From NCBI RefSeq assembly GCF_019039035.1, contig NZ_JAHNZT010000004.1:62001-126000 (forward strand): a DNA stretch of 64,000 nucleotides, given 5' to 3'. Within the stretch, counting starts at the first letter, position 1. Each line of letters begins with the position of its first letter. This DNA comes from Citreicoccus inhibens (GTDB lineage: Bacteria > Myxococcota > Myxococcia > Myxococcales > Myxococcaceae). Shown here piece by piece: positions 25,697-35,951 of the stretch. The notes below the pieces were generated by a model. The model made no database searches. It was not told the origin of the DNA and worked only from the letters and a program-made list of their open reading frames with translations. Both the position numbers and the translations under genes were made by a program.

Positions 25697-27879
25697 GCCT
25701 CCCCCAGCGCCGCCGTCAGCTTGTCGAGCAGCTCGATGGCCGCCTTCGCGATGACGGTCCCGGGCCCGAAGATGGCCGCCGCGCCCGCGGCGCGAAGCGC
25801 GTCGTAGTCCTGCTCGGGGATGACGCCGCCCACCACGACCATGATGTCCTCGCGGCCCAGGTCCTTCAGCGCCTGCTTGAGCTGCGGCACCAGCGTGAGG
25901 TGACCCGCGGCGAGCGAGCTGGCGCCCACCACGTGCACGTCGTTCTCCACGGCCTGACGCGCGGACTCCTCGGGCGTCTGGAACAGCGGCCCGATGTCCA
26001 CGTCGAAGCCCAGGTCCGCGAACGCGGTGGCGATGACCTTCTGCCCGCGGTCGTGTCCGTCCTGCCCCATCTTCGCGATGAGGATGCGCGGACGCCGGCC
26101 GAACGTGGCGAGGAACGCGTCTGCCCGCGCGCGCGCATCGGCGATGCCCTGCGCCCCACCCGCCTCGGCGGAATACACCCCGGACACGCTGCGCACGGTC
26201 GCCTCGTAGCGCCCGAAGACCTTCTCGAGCGCGTCGCTGATCTCCCCCACGGTGGCCTTCGCGCGCGCCGCGTCGATGGCCAGCGCGAGCAGGTTGCCCT
26301 CGTTGCGCCGCCCCGCCTCGGTGAGCGCGTCCAGCCGACGGCGCACCTCATCCGCGTCGCGCTCGCGGCGCAGCTCGCGCAGCCGGGCAATCTGGGCCTC
26401 GCGCACCGCCGAGTTGTCCACCTTGAGGATCTCGATCGAGTCCGGGCGCTCGGGCGGATACTTGTTCACGCCGATGATGGCCTGACGGCCCGAGTCGATG
26501 CGGGCCTGCGTGCGCGCCGCGGCCTCCTCGATGCGCAGCTTGGGCAGCCCCGCCTCGATGGCCTTGGTCATGCCACCCAGCGCCTCGACCTCCTGGATGT
26601 GTCCCCACGCCTTCTGCGCCAGCTCGTGGGTGAGCCGCTCCACGTAGTAGCTGCCGCCCCACGGGTCGATGACGCGCGTGGTGCCGCTCTCCAACTGGAG
26701 ATAGAGCTGCGTGTTGCGCGCGATGCGGGCGCTGAAGTCCGTGGGCAGCGCGATGGCTTCATCCAGCGAGTTGGTGTGCAGGCTCTGCGTGTGGCCCTGC
26801 GTGGCGGCCATGGCCTCCACGCACGTGCGCACCACGTTGTTGTAGACGTCCTGCGCGGTGAGGCTCCATCCAGACGTCTGGCAATGCGTGCGCAGCGCGA
26901 GGCTCTTGTCGCTCTTGGGCGAGAAGTCCTTCAGGAGCCGCGCCCAGAGCATGCGCGCCGCGCGCATCTTGGCCACCTCCATGAAGAAGTTCATCCCGAT
27001 GGCCCAGAAGAACGACAGGCGGGGCGCGAACGCATCCACGCCCAGGCCCGCGGCGAGGCCCGCGCGCACGTACTCCACGCCGTCCGCGAGCGTGTAGCCC
27101 AGCTCCAGGTCCTGCGTCGCCCCGGCCTCCTGCATGTGGTAGCCGCTGATGCTGATGCTGTTGAAGCGAGGCATCTTCTCCGCCGTGAAGCGGAAGATGT
27201 CGCCAATGATTCGCATCGAGGGGGCGGGCGGGTAGATGTACGTGTTGCGGACCATGAACTCCTTGAGGATGTCGTTCTGGATGGTCCCGCTGAGCTGCTC
27301 CGGCTTGACGCCCTGCTCCTCCGCCGCCACGACGTAGAGCGCGAGCACCGGCAACACCGCGCCGTTCATCGTCATCGACACGCTCATCTGATCGAGCGGG
27401 ATGCGATCGAACAGGATGCGCATGTCCTTGATGGAGTCGATGGCCACGCCGGCCATGCCCACGTCACCCGCCACGCGCGGGTGGTCGCTGTCGTAGCCCC
27501 GGTGCGTCGCCAGGTCGAACGCGATGGACAGGCCCTTCTGCCCCGCCGCGAGGTTGCGACGGTAGAAGGCGTTGGAGGCATCGGCCGTGGAGAAGCCGGC
27601 GTACTGCCGCACCGTCCACGGCTGCTGCACGTACATGGTCGCGTACGGGCCGCGCACGAAGGGCGGCAGACCGGGCAACGAGCCCAGGTGCTCCACGCCG
27701 TCCAGGTCCTCGCGCGTATACGAGGGCTTGACGGGGATGCCCTCGGGCGTCACCCAGCGCTCGGCGGCGCGCGTGGCGTCGGCGGCCTGCTGGCGCTGCG
27801 CATCGAGCGTGGCCGGAGTGGCCCGCGTCTCGGGAGCGTCGAAGTCGACGCGGGAGAAGTCAGGAACGGAAGCGCGCAT
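25693..27879 (-). CDS. mutB: methylmalonyl-CoA mutase, large (catalytic) subunit
   Basis: 728 residues from ATG ([20 protein letters not shown]), which overlaps the stop codon of the small-subunit gene by one base. It has [20 protein letters not shown] (substrate Tyr), [56 protein letters not shown] and the C-terminal B12-binding domain with [20 protein letters not shown] (cobalt ligand near residue 607) and [10 protein letters not shown]. It converts succinyl-CoA and methylmalonyl-CoA with adenosylcobalamin, linking propionyl-CoA and the TCA cycle. The partner is the small subunit encoded just upstream. Confidence 0.96.
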   Translation of the reverse strand: MRASVPDFSRVDFDAPETRATPATLDAQRQQAADATRAAERWVTPEGIPVKPSYTREDLDGVEHLGSLPGLPPFVRGPYATMYVQQPWTVRQYAGFSTADASNAFYRRNLAAGQKGLSIAFDLATHRGYDSDHPRVAGDVGMAGVAIDSIKDMRILFDRIPLDQMSVSMTMNGAVLPVLALYVVAAEEQGVKPEQLSGTIQNDILKEFMVRNTYIYPPAPSMRIIGDIFRFTAEKMPRFNSISISGYHMQEAGATQDLELGYTLADGVEYVRAGLAAGLGVDAFAPRLSFFWAIGMNFFMEVAKMRAARMLWARLLKDFSPKSDKSLALRTHCQTSGWSLTAQDVYNNVVRTCVEAMAATQGHTQSLHTNSLDEAIALPTDFSARIARNTQLYLQLESGTTRVIDPWGGSYYVERLTHELAQKAWGHIQEVEALGGMTKAIEAGLPKLRIEEAAARTQARIDSGRQAIIGVNKYPPERPDSIEILKVDNSAVREAQIARLRELRRERDADEVRRRLDALTEAGRRNEGNLLALAIDAARAKATVGEISDALEKVFGRYEATVRSVSGVYSAEAGGAQGIADARARADAFLATFGRRPRILIAKMGQDGHDRGQKVIATAFADLGFDVDIGPLFQTPEESARQAVENDVHVVGASSLAAGHLTLVPQLKQALKDLGREDIMVVVGGVIPEQDYDALRAAGAAAIFGPGTVIAKAAIELLDKLTAALGEA

Positions 27880-29774
27880 CACGACACCCCGAGCTGCTGG
27901 TGCAGCGAGGACAGGAGCGCGACCAGGTCCGCTCCCGCGAAGAGGAAGAGGTCCACACCCGCCGCGCGGAACGCGGCCTCGTGCTCGCCAGGACGTCCGG
28001 CCACCGCCACCACGCGCGCACCCTTCGCCTTCAGCGCGGCGCTCAGCGCGGGCACCCACTCGGGATAGAGCGCGTCCGGTCCAGAGATGACCGCGAGCGA
28101 GGCGCCCGAACTGGCGAACCCGTCCACCGCCGCCGCGACATCCGCGAAGCCGTGCTGGTCGCGCGTCTCGATGCCGCCCACCGCCAGCGCGTTGGCCGTC
28201 CACATCGAGCGCGTGGTGTGCTCGGCCACCGTGCCCAGGCTCGCCATGAACGCGCGCGGCCGGACCCCGTGGGCCGTCTGGTATCGGTCGCTCGCGTCGC
28301 GCAGCGCCTCGAACGACTCGGACAGTCGCACCGGCTGCAACGGCAGCGCGCTCCCCGCCTTCACGGTGCTCACGTCCGATGCGGGCCGCGGCGCTCGGCG
28401 CACGGCCGCCTCGCCCAGGTGCGGGAACTCGCTGACGCCCACGAGCGGCAGCTTGCGCGTGCGCAGGGCCTTGTCTCGCGCGACGCGCGTCTCGGCGAGC
28501 ACACGGGCGATGTCGCCATCCACGAGCGCGCGGGACATGCCGCCCAACGCCTCGATGCGCCGCAGCTCCGTCCAGGCCGCGCGGGCGAACTCACCCGTGA
28601 GCTGCTCCAGGTAGTAGCTGCCGCCCGCGGGGTCCGCCACGCGGTTGAGGCTGGACTCATCGCGAAGGATGAGCTGGGTGTTGCGCGCCAGCCGCCGCGC
28701 GCCCTCGTCCGGCGCGCCGAGCGTCTCATCGAAGGGAGACGTGCTCACGCTGTCCGCGCCCGCCACCACCGCCGCGAAGGACTCCGCGGTGGCGCGCAGG
28801 ATGTTGACCCACGGGTCGCGCTGCGTCTTCGTCCCGCTCGCGGTGCGCGCGTGCAGCACCATGGCCTGCGCCTCGGGCGAGCCACCCGACGCGGCGACGA
28901 CCTTGGACCACAAGAGCCGCGCCGCGCGCAGCTTGGCGATCTCCGGGAAGAACTGCCCGCCCACCGACAGCGCGAACTGCACCGAGCGCGCCGCGACCTC
29001 CGGCGACACGCCCGCGCGCTCCAGCGACCGCAGGTACTCCACGCCCGTGGCGATGGCCCACGCCAGCTCGTGCACCGGCGTCGCGCCCGCCTCCGCCACC
29101 GCGCGCGATGAGACAAGCAGCACACGCAGCCCGGGCGCGCTCTCGCGCAGCGAGGTCACCCTCGGCGCCGCCTGGGCCAGCACCGCGTCCAAGCCCCCCG
29201 TCAGCACGCCCGTGCGAGCCAGGGTGCCCAGCGGATCCACCCCCAGACAGCCGCGCAGGGACGAGCGCGCGACACCCTTGCGCTCCGCGGCGCTCAAGAA
29301 GAAGCCCGCGGCGGACAGCCCCTCCGTCTCCGACTCCAGGCAGACCGGGGTGCGGTCCAAGGGCACCGGCGCGAGCAGCCGCGCCATGGTGTCCGCGTCC
29401 GGGACGGAGATGCCGTGGGGCGCCCCCAGGCAGAGCCACACGCCGGTGGCGCCGCGCTCGAGGTCCACGCGCATCGCCTCGGCGGCGCTCGCCACGTCCG
29501 GGCCCGCGTACTCCTGGCAGACGCTCCAGCCGCCCTCGGTGAGGCCGAGCGCCTGGGTGCCGCGCAGGTAGGGGGCGACGCCCGGCGGCTCGGGGGGCGG
29601 CGCCTCGGCCGCGTCCTGCCGTGAGTAGAGCGGCTGCTGGGTCAGTCCGCCCTCGAGCGTGGACTGAAGCGACGTGAAGGGCTTGCCCTTCAGGTCCTTG
29701 TCCACCAGCCGGCGCCAGTCCTCCAGCGAGGGGGCCGGGAAGACCGAGGCGATGTGGAGAGGCACTTGCGACAT
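27879..29774 (-). CDS. mutA: methylmalonyl-CoA mutase, small subunit
   Basis: 631 residues from the ATG preceded by GAGGACGC ([20 protein letters not shown]). It has the same two-domain layout as the large subunit ([60 protein letters not shown]). The C-terminal B12-type domain lacks the Asp-x-His-x-x-Gly cobalt ligand: the corresponding site reads [14 protein letters not shown]. That is normal for the non-catalytic beta subunit of the heterodimeric enzyme. It is first in the operon and divergent from the dienelactone hydrolase gene. Confidence 0.93.
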   Translation of the reverse strand: MSQVPLHIASVFPAPSLEDWRRLVDKDLKGKPFTSLQSTLEGGLTQQPLYSRQDAAEAPPPEPPGVAPYLRGTQALGLTEGGWSVCQEYAGPDVASAAEAMRVDLERGATGVWLCLGAPHGISVPDADTMARLLAPVPLDRTPVCLESETEGLSAAGFFLSAAERKGVARSSLRGCLGVDPLGTLARTGVLTGGLDAVLAQAAPRVTSLRESAPGLRVLLVSSRAVAEAGATPVHELAWAIATGVEYLRSLERAGVSPEVAARSVQFALSVGGQFFPEIAKLRAARLLWSKVVAASGGSPEAQAMVLHARTASGTKTQRDPWVNILRATAESFAAVVAGADSVSTSPFDETLGAPDEGARRLARNTQLILRDESSLNRVADPAGGSYYLEQLTGEFARAAWTELRRIEALGGMSRALVDGDIARVLAETRVARDKALRTRKLPLVGVSEFPHLGEAAVRRAPRPASDVSTVKAGSALPLQPVRLSESFEALRDASDRYQTAHGVRPRAFMASLGTVAEHTTRSMWTANALAVGGIETRDQHGFADVAAAVDGFASSGASLAVISGPDALYPEWVPALSAALKAKGARVVAVAGRPGEHEAAFRAAGVDLFLFAGADLVALLSSLHQQLGVS

Positions 29775-29917
29775 GCTGCGTCCTCGCAAAGAGAAGGCGC
29801 CGTCCAGGGGACCGCGCCGTCCCTCCCCCATAGGCGCAATGGGGCGGCGGAGCAATGGTGAGGTGGGCCTCGCCGTCCGCGCCATGCATGATGGGGCCCC
29901 CCTCTAGGAGTCACGCC

Positions 29918-30676
29918 ATGCCACGCGAGACCGTCGCCCTCTCCACCGCAGATGGCCCTTGCCAGACCGGGGTCTTCACGCCCGAGGGCGCGGGCCCCTG
30001 GCCGGCGGTCCTCTTCCTGATGGACGCCCCGGGCCCACGCCCCGCGCTGTTCGACATGGCCGAGCGGCTCACGCGCCACGGCTACCTCGTGCTGCTGCCA
30101 GACCTGTATCACCGCTCCCCGGAGCCCTACACGCCGCAGTCCATCCGCGACCTCATGCGGACCCCGGAGGGCGAGCGAGCGTGGCGCACCCTCTATTTCG
30201 ACAAGGCGATGGCGCCGGCGAGCTTCCAGACCGACCTGCGCGCGATGCTCGACTTCCTCTCGACCCGGTCGGACGTGCGCCCCTCGGACGTGGGCGTGAC
30301 GGGCTACTGCATGGGCGGCAATCTGGCGATTCGGGCCGCGGGGCTCGCACCCGAGCGCGTCGTCGCGGCGGCCTCGTTCCACGGCGGCTACCTGGCGACG
30401 GACAGCGCCGCGAGTCCCCACCTGCTCGCGCCGCGGATGAAGGCGCAGGTCTACGTGGCCTGCGCGGACAACGACCGCTCGTGCCCGGACGACATGAAGC
30501 AACGCCTGGATGAGGCACTGAGCGCGGCGGGCGTGGTGCACACCGTGGAGACCTACGCGGGCGCTCGACATGGCTTCGCCGTGCCGGGCAACCCCACGTA
30601 CGACGAGGCCGCCAGTGAGCGCCACTGGAAGGCCCTGCTGGCTCTCTTCGAGCGCACGCTGCGGCCCCGCGCGTAA
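29918..30676 (+). CDS. dienelactone hydrolase family protein
   Basis: 252 residues; TAGGAG lies 7 bases before the ATG. An alpha/beta hydrolase with a Cys nucleophile, C131 in GVTGYCMGGNLAIRAA, and the catalytic His in AGARHGFAVPGNPTYDEAA, the pattern of carboxymethylenebutenolidase-like enzymes. An Asp in ACADNDRSCPDDM completes the triad. There is no signal peptide. Many members act on lactones or small esters other than dienelactone, so the substrate is open. It is divergent from the B12 mutase operon. Confidence 0.88.
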   Translation: MPRETVALSTADGPCQTGVFTPEGAGPWPAVLFLMDAPGPRPALFDMAERLTRHGYLVLLPDLYHRSPEPYTPQSIRDLMRTPEGERAWRTLYFDKAMAPASFQTDLRAMLDFLSTRSDVRPSDVGVTGYCMGGNLAIRAAGLAPERVVAAASFHGGYLATDSAASPHLLAPRMKAQVYVACADNDRSCPDDMKQRLDEALSAAGVVHTVETYAGARHGFAVPGNPTYDEAASERHWKALLALFERTLRPRA

Positions 30677-30679
30677 CGC

Positions 30680-31570
30680 TCAGGCGGGATTGAGCTCACT
30701 GGCGCGCCGCTCCAGTTCGCGCACGGCGTAGTCGATGAACGCGCGGATGCGAGGGGTCTCTCGCAGATCCGCGTGGACCCCCAGGCGAAGGGGCAACACC
30801 GGGCCGGGCCGTGGTGTCGCCACCCGGCGCAGCATCGGGCGCGCGTCCGCCAAGATGCGCGGCAACACCGCCAGCGCCTCGCCCGCCTCAACGACCGCGA
30901 GCTGCGAGCGGATGCTGTTGGTGCGCAGGTTGCGTCGGGCCTCGGGAACGACCATGCACAGCCAGCCCGACAGGGACAGCTTCCCGGGCAGGTCGTTCAG
31001 CAGGACGACCGCGTGGCCCGCGCCCCCCACCGCGAAGTCCGGTGTGCCGTGCGCCTCCAGGTACGCCTGCGAGGCGTACATCGCATACGAGACGTCAGCG
31101 ACCTTCCGCTCGATGAGCGACTCCTCGTCGAACGAGCCGAAGCGGATGGCGATGTCCGCCTCGTGGCGCGCGAGGTTGAAGCGGCGCCTGTCATTGATCA
31201 GATCCAGGCTGACCAGCGGGTGCTGCGCACCGAACCGCGCCAGGAGCGGCGCCACCACGTAGTCCCCGAGCCAGTCAATGCTCGTCACCGTGATGTTGCC
31301 CTCCAGGCCCGTGTCGCGCGCGGCCACGCGCCGCTCGATGGCCAGCGCGCCCTCCTCCATGCGCTCCAGGCTCTCCGTGAGCGCGGCGCACAGGGGCGTC
31401 GGGGTCAATCCGCCCGCGCCTCGCTCGAACAGCTTCACGCCCAGGGCCTGCTCGAAGGCATCCAACCGGCGCCCCACGGTGGGCTGCGTGGAGCTCAGGG
31501 TCCGAGCCGCCGCGCTCAAGGAGCCCTGCCGCACCACGGCGAGCACGATTCTCAGGTCGTCCCAATCCAT
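30680..31570 (-). CDS. LysR-family transcriptional regulator
   Basis: 296 residues from the ATG of MDWDDLRIVLAVVRQGSLSA; the longer upstream frame crosses the intergenic region. N-terminal HTH (SLSAAARTLSSTQPTVGRRL) then a periplasmic-binding-like effector domain (HEADIAIRFGSFDEESLIER, RSQLAVVEAGEALAVLPRIL). The gene is divergent from a secreted serine hydrolase with a dyad between them, so it probably controls that gene and itself. The inducer is unknown. It converges tightly (3 bases) with the dienelactone hydrolase gene. Confidence 0.92.
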   Translation of the reverse strand: MDWDDLRIVLAVVRQGSLSAAARTLSSTQPTVGRRLDAFEQALGVKLFERGAGGLTPTPLCAALTESLERMEEGALAIERRVAARDTGLEGNITVTSIDWLGDYVVAPLLARFGAQHPLVSLDLINDRRRFNLARHEADIAIRFGSFDEESLIERKVADVSYAMYASQAYLEAHGTPDFAVGGAGHAVVLLNDLPGKLSLSGWLCMVVPEARRNLRTNSIRSQLAVVEAGEALAVLPRILADARPMLRRVATPRPGPVLPLRLGVHADLRETPRIRAFIDYAVRELERRASELNPA

Positions 31571-31601
31571 GTCGCCCCAGCCACGTCCACAATCCGCCCG
31601 G

Positions 31602-31621
31602 TCATATACGGTTTCGTATGA
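31602..31621. promoter_or_regulatory. candidate LysR-type operator
   Basis: A 20-base dyad TCATA-N10-TATGA, with an inner TACG/CGTA pair offset by one base, sits 31 bases upstream of the LysR start and about 100 bases before the divergent serine hydrolase start. The size and T-rich/A-rich symmetry fit the T-N11-A type site of LysR proteins. Confidence 0.4.
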
Positions 31622-31721
31622 GGGCCCTACGGAATCATGGGCGGAAGCGCGCGGCGCGAAACCGTACATCTGCCTGCGTTCGGGAAGCGCGCTCCCCGCG
31701 CCTCCCTCCAGGAGCCTCACC

Positions 31722-32930
31722 ATGCCCTCCGCCGTCGCCAGCCTCACCCTCGCCGCCACCCTCGGCCTCGCCCCATCCGTCCCCACCGCCCAGGCCACGC
31801 CGCTCACGTCGCGACTGGACCGCGCCATCGACCGCGCGCTCGCGGAGCACCGCATCGTCGGCACCGTGGTGCTGGTCGCGAAGGACGGGAAGGTGGTCTA
31901 CCACCGCGCCGCGGGAGACGCGGACCGCGAGGCGCACCGCCCCATGCGCGAGGACTCGCTGTTCCGCCTCTCCTCGCTGACCAAGGCGCTCGTCTCCACC
32001 GCCGCGCTGGCCATGGTCGAGCGCCATCAGCTCGACCTGGATGACCCCGTCACGAAGTGGATCCCCACCTTCAAGCCCAAGCTGGCGGATGGCACCACCC
32101 CAGTCATCACCGTGCGACACCTGGTGACGCACACCGCGGGCCTCAGCTACGGCTTCATGGAGTCCCCGGACGGCCCGTACCACCACGCGCAGGTCTCCGA
32201 CGGCCTGGACGCACCGGGCCTCGCCATGGAGGAGAACCTGCGGCGCATCACGTCCGTGCCGCTGTCGTACGCGCCGGGCACGCGCTGGGGTTACTCCGTC
32301 GCCACGGACGTGCTGGGCGAGGTCCTCGCCCGCGCGGCCGGCGTCCCGCTGCCTCAGGTGGTGGAGCGGTTCGTGACCCGGCCGCTGGGCCTGAAGGACA
32401 CGGGCTTCCAGGTGCGCGACGTGCCCCGGCTCGCGGCGGCCTACGCCAACGCGACGCCCGAGCCGGTGCGCATGGGCGAGGAGCATGTGGTTGCCTTTGG
32501 CCCCAGCGGCGTGCGCTACGCCCCGGGCCGCGTGTTCGACCCGCGCTCGTTCGCCTCGGGCGGCGCCGGCATGGTGGGCACCGCCACCGACTTCATGAAG
32601 TTCCTGGAGGTGCTGCGTCAGGGCGGCGGGAAGGTGCTCACCGAATCCACCACGCGGCGGATGATGGTGCCGCAGACGGCGCCGGAGACCGAGTCCCTGG
32701 GGCCAGGCTGGGGGTTCGGCCTGGGTGTGGGCGTGCTGGTGGATCCGGCCAAGGCGCACAGCCCGCAGCCCGTGGGCACCGTGCAATGGATTGGCGCGTA
32801 CGGGCACACGTGGTTCATCGATCCGACGAACCACCTGACCGTCGTCGCGCTCACCAACACGGCCATCGAGGGCATGGCCGGACAGTTCCCCAACGACATC
32901 CGCGACGCCCTCTACGACGCGAAGCAGTGA
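31722..32930 (+). CDS. secreted serine hydrolase, beta-lactamase/DD-peptidase fold
   Basis: 402 residues; CAGGAG precedes the ATG. A signal peptide (SAVASLTLAATLGLAPSVPT then AQA) directs export. The class C beta-lactamase-like fold is shown by the S-x-x-K motif S85-L-T-K88 in FRLSSLTKALVSTAALAM, by YSVATDVLGEVLARAAGVPL (second motif, Tyr-Ser-Val) and by HTAGLSYG. Members include esterases, D-aminopeptidases and lactamases. Activity cannot be fixed from sequence. It is divergent from the LysR gene. Confidence 0.9.
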   Translation: MPSAVASLTLAATLGLAPSVPTAQATPLTSRLDRAIDRALAEHRIVGTVVLVAKDGKVVYHRAAGDADREAHRPMREDSLFRLSSLTKALVSTAALAMVERHQLDLDDPVTKWIPTFKPKLADGTTPVITVRHLVTHTAGLSYGFMESPDGPYHHAQVSDGLDAPGLAMEENLRRITSVPLSYAPGTRWGYSVATDVLGEVLARAAGVPLPQVVERFVTRPLGLKDTGFQVRDVPRLAAAYANATPEPVRMGEEHVVAFGPSGVRYAPGRVFDPRSFASGGAGMVGTATDFMKFLEVLRQGGGKVLTESTTRRMMVPQTAPETESLGPGWGFGLGVGVLVDPAKAHSPQPVGTVQWIGAYGHTWFIDPTNHLTVVALTNTAIEGMAGQFPNDIRDALYDAKQ

Positions 32931-32939
32931 GACCCGCGC

Positions 32940-33263
32940 TCAGGCGGTGCGCACCACACCGCCCACCACCTGCACCGGCCACGGCGTGAGCCGCGCGCCC
33001 GAGCACGGCCCGCCCACGCACAGCCCATCCTCGGGTTGGAACAGGGCGCCGTGCCACGAGCACGCGATGAGGCGCCCGTCCGGAGTGAGGTAGTCATCCA
33101 GCTTCTGCGCCAGCGGCAACCCGGCGTGAGGGCACCGGTCCACGTACCCCCACACCGAGTCCCCGCGGCGCACGAGGAAGCCATGGAAGAAGGCCTCCCC
33201 AATCTGGAGCACGAGGTTGCGCGCGCCCGGGTCTCTCAGCGAGTCCAGCGTGCACAGCCCCAC
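32940..33263 (-). CDS. Rieske [2Fe-2S] ferredoxin-like protein
   Basis: 107 residues from a GTG. The Rieske ligands are C44 and H46 in DRCPHAGLPL, and C68 and H71 in ACSWHGALF. There is no catalytic dioxygenase domain, so it is either a small electron carrier or a nitrite-reductase-small-subunit-like ferredoxin. The start is uncertain: codons upstream stay open to the hmgA stop and could add about 16 residues, but no ATG or binding site is there. It lies directly after hmgA on the same strand and is probably co-transcribed with tyrosine catabolism genes. Confidence 0.85.
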   Translation of the reverse strand: MGLCTLDSLRDPGARNLVLQIGEAFFHGFLVRRGDSVWGYVDRCPHAGLPLAQKLDDYLTPDGRLIACSWHGALFQPEDGLCVGGPCSGARLTPWPVQVVGGVVRTA

Positions 33264-33313
33264 GTTGGCCGGCGTGGAGAAGACCCGCGCGCGGCCCTGC
33301 GTTGAATCGGGAC

Positions 33314-34651
33314 TCAGGGCAGCCTGGCCTTCTGGAAGCCCGACCAGCAGTGGTCGTAATCGGACTGGAGCGCGGCCGTCTCCATGGCGAAGCGCGTGGG
33401 CCGGATGACCCAGCGCGACTCGAACATGAAGGCGAGCGTGTCCTTGATCTTGTGCGGCTGGAGGTCCACCCGCACGGCCTGCTCATAGCTCGACTGGTCC
33501 GGACCGTGGCCGCTCATGCAGTTGTGCAGCGACGCGCCGCCCGGAGAGAAGCCCCCGGCCTTGGCGTCATAGGCGCCGGTCACCAGCCCCATGAACTCGC
33601 TCATCACGTTGCGGTGGAACCACGGGGGCCGGAACGTCTTCTCCGCCACCATCCAGCGCGGCGGGAAGATGACGAAGTCGCAGTTGGCCGTGCCTGGCAC
33701 CTCGCTGGGCGAGGTCAGCACCGTGAAGATGGACGGATCCGGGTGATCGAAGCTCACCGTCCCGATGGTGTTGAACCGGTTCAGGTCGTACTTGTACGGG
33801 GCCAGGTTGCCGTGCCACGCCACCACGTCCAGCGGGGAGTGGTCGAACTCGGAGACCCACAAGCGGCCCTGGAACTTCTGCACCACGCGCGTGGGGCGGT
33901 CGATGTCCTCATACGCCGCGACGGGCGTGAGGAAGTCGCGCGGGTTGGCCAGTCCGTTCGAGCCGATGGGCCCCAGGTCCGGCAACCGGAACGGCGCGCC
34001 CAGGTTCTCGCAGATGTAGCCCGCCACCGGGCCGTCCGGCAGCTCGGCCCGGAAGCGCACGCCGCGCGGCACCACGCCCACGTCACCGGGCACCAGCTCC
34101 AGCACGCCCATCTCCGTGACGAGCCGGAGCCGGCCCGCCTGCGGAACGAGGAGCAGCTCGCCATCGGCGTTGAAGAAGACCTTGTCGGTCATCGACCGGT
34201 TGGCGAGGTACAGGTGGATGGCGATGCCCGCGCCCGTGCCCGGGTCGCCGTTGCCGGCGTAGGTGACGAGCCCCTCCACGAAGTCCCGAGGCTCCGTCGG
34301 CATCGGCTGCGGACTCCAGCGCAGCCGGTTGGGCGACGGCGGAACCTCATCGAACGGGCCGCCCCGCAGGAGGCCCTGCGGATGCGGCTGGAACGGCGGA
34401 TGGTTCGCGCTCGGGCGGATGCGGTAGAGCCACGAACGCTTGTTCTCGCGGCGCGGCGCCGTGAAGGCCGTGCCCGAGAGCTGCTCGGCGTACAACCCGT
34501 AGGGCGTGCGCTGCGGCGAGTTCTGTCCCTGAGGCAGCGCTCCGGCCACCGCCTCCGTCGCGAACTCGTTGCCGAACCCTGAGAGATAGCCGCCCGACGC
34601 GGGCTTGAGGCCCGAACCGGGTACCGCCCGTGCTTCCGTGTCCGTGGTCAC
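33314..34651 (-). CDS. hmgA: homogentisate 1,2-dioxygenase
   Basis: 445 residues, typical length. It starts with a short Ser/Gly-rich lead, then [26 protein letters not shown]-type N-terminal strand. It continues with [19 protein letters not shown] sequence (here [20 protein letters not shown]), the core [20 protein letters not shown] and the iron-site region [20 protein letters not shown] followed by [15 protein letters not shown]. It opens the ring of homogentisate to maleylacetoacetate using Fe(II) and O2. It follows hppD by 30 bases. Confidence 0.95.
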   Translation of the reverse strand: MTTDTEARAVPGSGLKPASGGYLSGFGNEFATEAVAGALPQGQNSPQRTPYGLYAEQLSGTAFTAPRRENKRSWLYRIRPSANHPPFQPHPQGLLRGGPFDEVPPSPNRLRWSPQPMPTEPRDFVEGLVTYAGNGDPGTGAGIAIHLYLANRSMTDKVFFNADGELLLVPQAGRLRLVTEMGVLELVPGDVGVVPRGVRFRAELPDGPVAGYICENLGAPFRLPDLGPIGSNGLANPRDFLTPVAAYEDIDRPTRVVQKFQGRLWVSEFDHSPLDVVAWHGNLAPYKYDLNRFNTIGTVSFDHPDPSIFTVLTSPSEVPGTANCDFVIFPPRWMVAEKTFRPPWFHRNVMSEFMGLVTGAYDAKAGGFSPGGASLHNCMSGHGPDQSSYEQAVRVDLQPHKIKDTLAFMFESRWVIRPTRFAMETAALQSDYDHCWSGFQKARLP

Positions 34652-34681
34652 CTGAGTCTCCTCCGAAGCGCGCCGAGGGAT

Positions 34682-35755
34682 TTACCGCGCCGGGTCGACC
34701 TTGATGACCCCGCGACGAATCTGATCCAACTCGATGGACTCGAACAGGGCCTGGAAGTTGCCGTTGCCGAAGCCCTCGTTGCCCTTGCGCTGGATGATCT
34801 CGAAGAAGATGGGCCCGAAGAGGTTCTCGGTGAAGATCTGCATGAGCAGGCCTTCCTTCTCGTTGCCGTCGATGAGGATGCGGTTCTTGCGCATCCGGGC
34901 CAGGTCCTCGCCGTGGTTGGGGACGCGCTTGTCCACCAGGTCGTAGTACGCGTCCAGGGTGTCCTGGAGCGCCACGCCCCGCGCGCGCAGCCGCTCGACG
35001 GTGCCGTAGATGTCCGGCGTGGTCAGCGCGAGGTGCTGGATGCCCTCGCCGTTGTACTGGCGGATGAACTCCTCGATCTGCGACTTGTCATCCTGGCTCT
35101 CGTTGAGCGGGATGCGGATGGCGCGGTCCGGGGCGATCATCGCCTGGCTGAACAGACCCGTCGCCTGGCCCTTGATGTCGAAGTACTTCTGCTCGGTGAA
35201 GCCGAAGATGCGGTTGTAGAAGGTCGACCAGGTGCGCATCTGGCCCCGGCGCACGTTGTGCGTCAGGTGGTCCAGCGTCTCGAGCCCCACGTTGTTGCGG
35301 GCCTCGGCCTCGACGGCGCCCGGGATGGGCTGCCACGCGTCGTAGATCGAGCCCTTCGGGCCGTAGCGGTCGACGAGATACAGCAAGCTGCCGCCGATGC
35401 CCTCCAGCACATAGGAGCCCTGCCCCAGCGCGCCGCGCGAGGGGTCCGCCGCCTTCGCGCCACGCTCCAGCGCCAGTTCGTAGGCGGCGCGGGCGTTCTC
35501 CACGCGGAACGCCATGCCGCTCGCCGAGGGGCCGTGCGCCGAGCGGAACTCGGCGGCCTGTCCGGTGGGCTCGCGGTTGATCAGCAGGTTGATGTCACCC
35601 TGCTTGTAGCGAATGAGGTCCTTGGTCGGGTGCTTGGCGTTGGCCGTGAAGCCCAGCCGCTCCAGGAGCTGCACCATGACCTCGGGCGCGGGGCCCGTGA
35701 ACTCCACGAACTCGAAACCGTCCAGCCCCAGCGGGTTCTCAGGGGTAATCGCCAT
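34682..35755 (-). CDS. hppD: 4-hydroxyphenylpyruvate dioxygenase
   Basis: 357 residues from ATG in MAITPENPLGLDGFEFVEFT, the usual bacterial start and length. Two vicinal-oxygen-chelate domains. Iron ligands are in LETLDHLTHNV (His), GEGIQHLALTT (His) and GPIFFEIIQRKGNEGFGNGN (Glu). It turns 4-hydroxyphenylpyruvate into homogentisate, the substrate of the next enzyme. hppD-hmgA-Rieske form one transcription unit for tyrosine/phenylalanine breakdown. Maleylacetoacetate isomerase and fumarylacetoacetase are not in this window. Confidence 0.95.
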   Translation of the reverse strand: MAITPENPLGLDGFEFVEFTGPAPEVMVQLLERLGFTANAKHPTKDLIRYKQGDINLLINREPTGQAAEFRSAHGPSASGMAFRVENARAAYELALERGAKAADPSRGALGQGSYVLEGIGGSLLYLVDRYGPKGSIYDAWQPIPGAVEAEARNNVGLETLDHLTHNVRRGQMRTWSTFYNRIFGFTEQKYFDIKGQATGLFSQAMIAPDRAIRIPLNESQDDKSQIEEFIRQYNGEGIQHLALTTPDIYGTVERLRARGVALQDTLDAYYDLVDKRVPNHGEDLARMRKNRILIDGNEKEGLLMQIFTENLFGPIFFEIIQRKGNEGFGNGNFQALFESIELDQIRRGVIKVDPAR

Positions 35756-35951
35756 GGCACCGCCTCCATCCGTGTCCTGGGAGCGCCCGAACGCAGGGCT
35801 CCGTCTGACTCGAACGTAAGAACGGGCACTCTCCAGCGAAAGTACAAAGATGGGCCAGAGATTGTCAGGGGATTGCACTGACGCGACGGCCCCACACGCG
35901 CGGTCTCAGCCCACCTTCGCGCACCCTCCAGAGGGGCACGCCCCGCAAACG

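Noticed and set aside
25900..28068. 722-codon plus-strand frame opposite mutB
   Set aside because: Antisense shadow; the minus strand encodes methylmalonyl-CoA mutase.
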